The translations under genes and the position numbers were made by a program. From Pseudomonas sp. UBA4194 (GTDB taxonomy: Bacteria; Pseudomonadota; Gammaproteobacteria; Pseudomonadales; Pseudomonadaceae), in contig NZ_DFUE01000024.1 in NCBI RefSeq assembly GCF_002379585.1, positions 1 through 33,505 on the forward strand: 33,505 nucleotides of DNA, read 5' to 3'. This document shows positions 33,433 to 33,505 of this stretch, piece by piece; the stretch's first letter is position 1, and every line of letters begins with the position of its first letter. The notes under the pieces are model-generated. The model was given only the letters and a program-made list of their open reading frames with translations. It made no database searches and had not been told where the DNA came from.

Positions 33433-33505
33433 CTAGCCAACCTTGATCATGTCCGCAATCCGCCCGGCGATCATGATGGTCGGCACATTGGTGTTGGCAC
33501 AGGGG
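33433..33505 (-). CDS. C-terminal end of a GMC-family FAD oxidoreductase (partial)
   Basis: The minus strand reads PCANTNVPTIMIAGRIADMI followed by KVG and a TAG stop (33433-33435). The segment NTNxPTIMIAxRxAD is the conserved C-terminus of GMC oxidoreductases such as choline and alcohol dehydrogenases, where it contributes to FAD binding. The rest of the gene lies beyond the window, so the substrate cannot be inferred. Confidence 0.8.
   Translation of the reverse strand, partial: PCANTNVPTIMIAGRIADMIKVG

Overview
The window looks like chromosomal DNA of a Pseudomonas, most likely from the P. putida/P. fluorescens side of the genus. This rests on the high GC content with G/C-rich third codon positions, on Pseudomonas-type REP palindromes, and on the gene set (efeUOBM, SCP2 plus histidine phosphatase, sohB, cysI plus a DUF934 partner). 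No rRNA, tRNA, CRISPR array or transposase gene was recognised.

Left part (1-7048). After the tail of an unidentified gene comes a minus-strand ferrous iron uptake operon, efeU-efeO-efeB-efeM, read from about 4550 down to 157 behind a clear Fur box. A 103-bp REPIN sits between efeO and efeB and supplies the efeO stop codon. Next, also on the minus strand, are a histidine-phosphatase-fold protein, whose second catalytic histidine appears to be Ser, and a small SCP2 protein. sohB, an inner-membrane S49 peptidase, is divergent on the plus strand.

Central part (7129-30856). Almost 24 kb holds five giant tandem paralogues of 1635, 1568, 1574, 1354 and 1745 aa. Each has the same order of parts: a large N-terminal region resembling the Pseudomonas DUF6543/'dermonecrotic toxin' family, a hydrophobic hairpin, a variable linker block, a leucine-rich repeat (LRR) domain, and a C-terminal region resembling NEL (IpaH/SspH-type) E3 ubiquitin ligases with an intact Cys-x-Asp motif. 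Copies 2-5 are joined by 4-nt ATGA overlaps. Copies 1 and 2 each have a perfect hairpin touching or covering the Shine-Dalgarno sequence. Copies 2-4 form a close subfamily, and copy 4 has lost a linker block of about 220 residues. This array is the notable content of the window: a candidate family of effectors or toxins aimed at eukaryotic cells, with no secretion genes beside it.

Right part (30857-33505). A convergent hairpin separates the array from a minus-strand sulfite-reduction pair, cysI followed by a DUF934 gene. The cysI leader contains a terminator-like hairpin. The last about 400 bp hold a G-run cluster, a second REPIN-like inverted repeat (a fragment of the same repeat lies at 116-136), and the C-terminus of a GMC-type oxidoreductase.

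Functional assignments come from recognising motifs in the sequence. No database search was possible. The large antisense ORFs opposite the array are treated as high-GC shadows.
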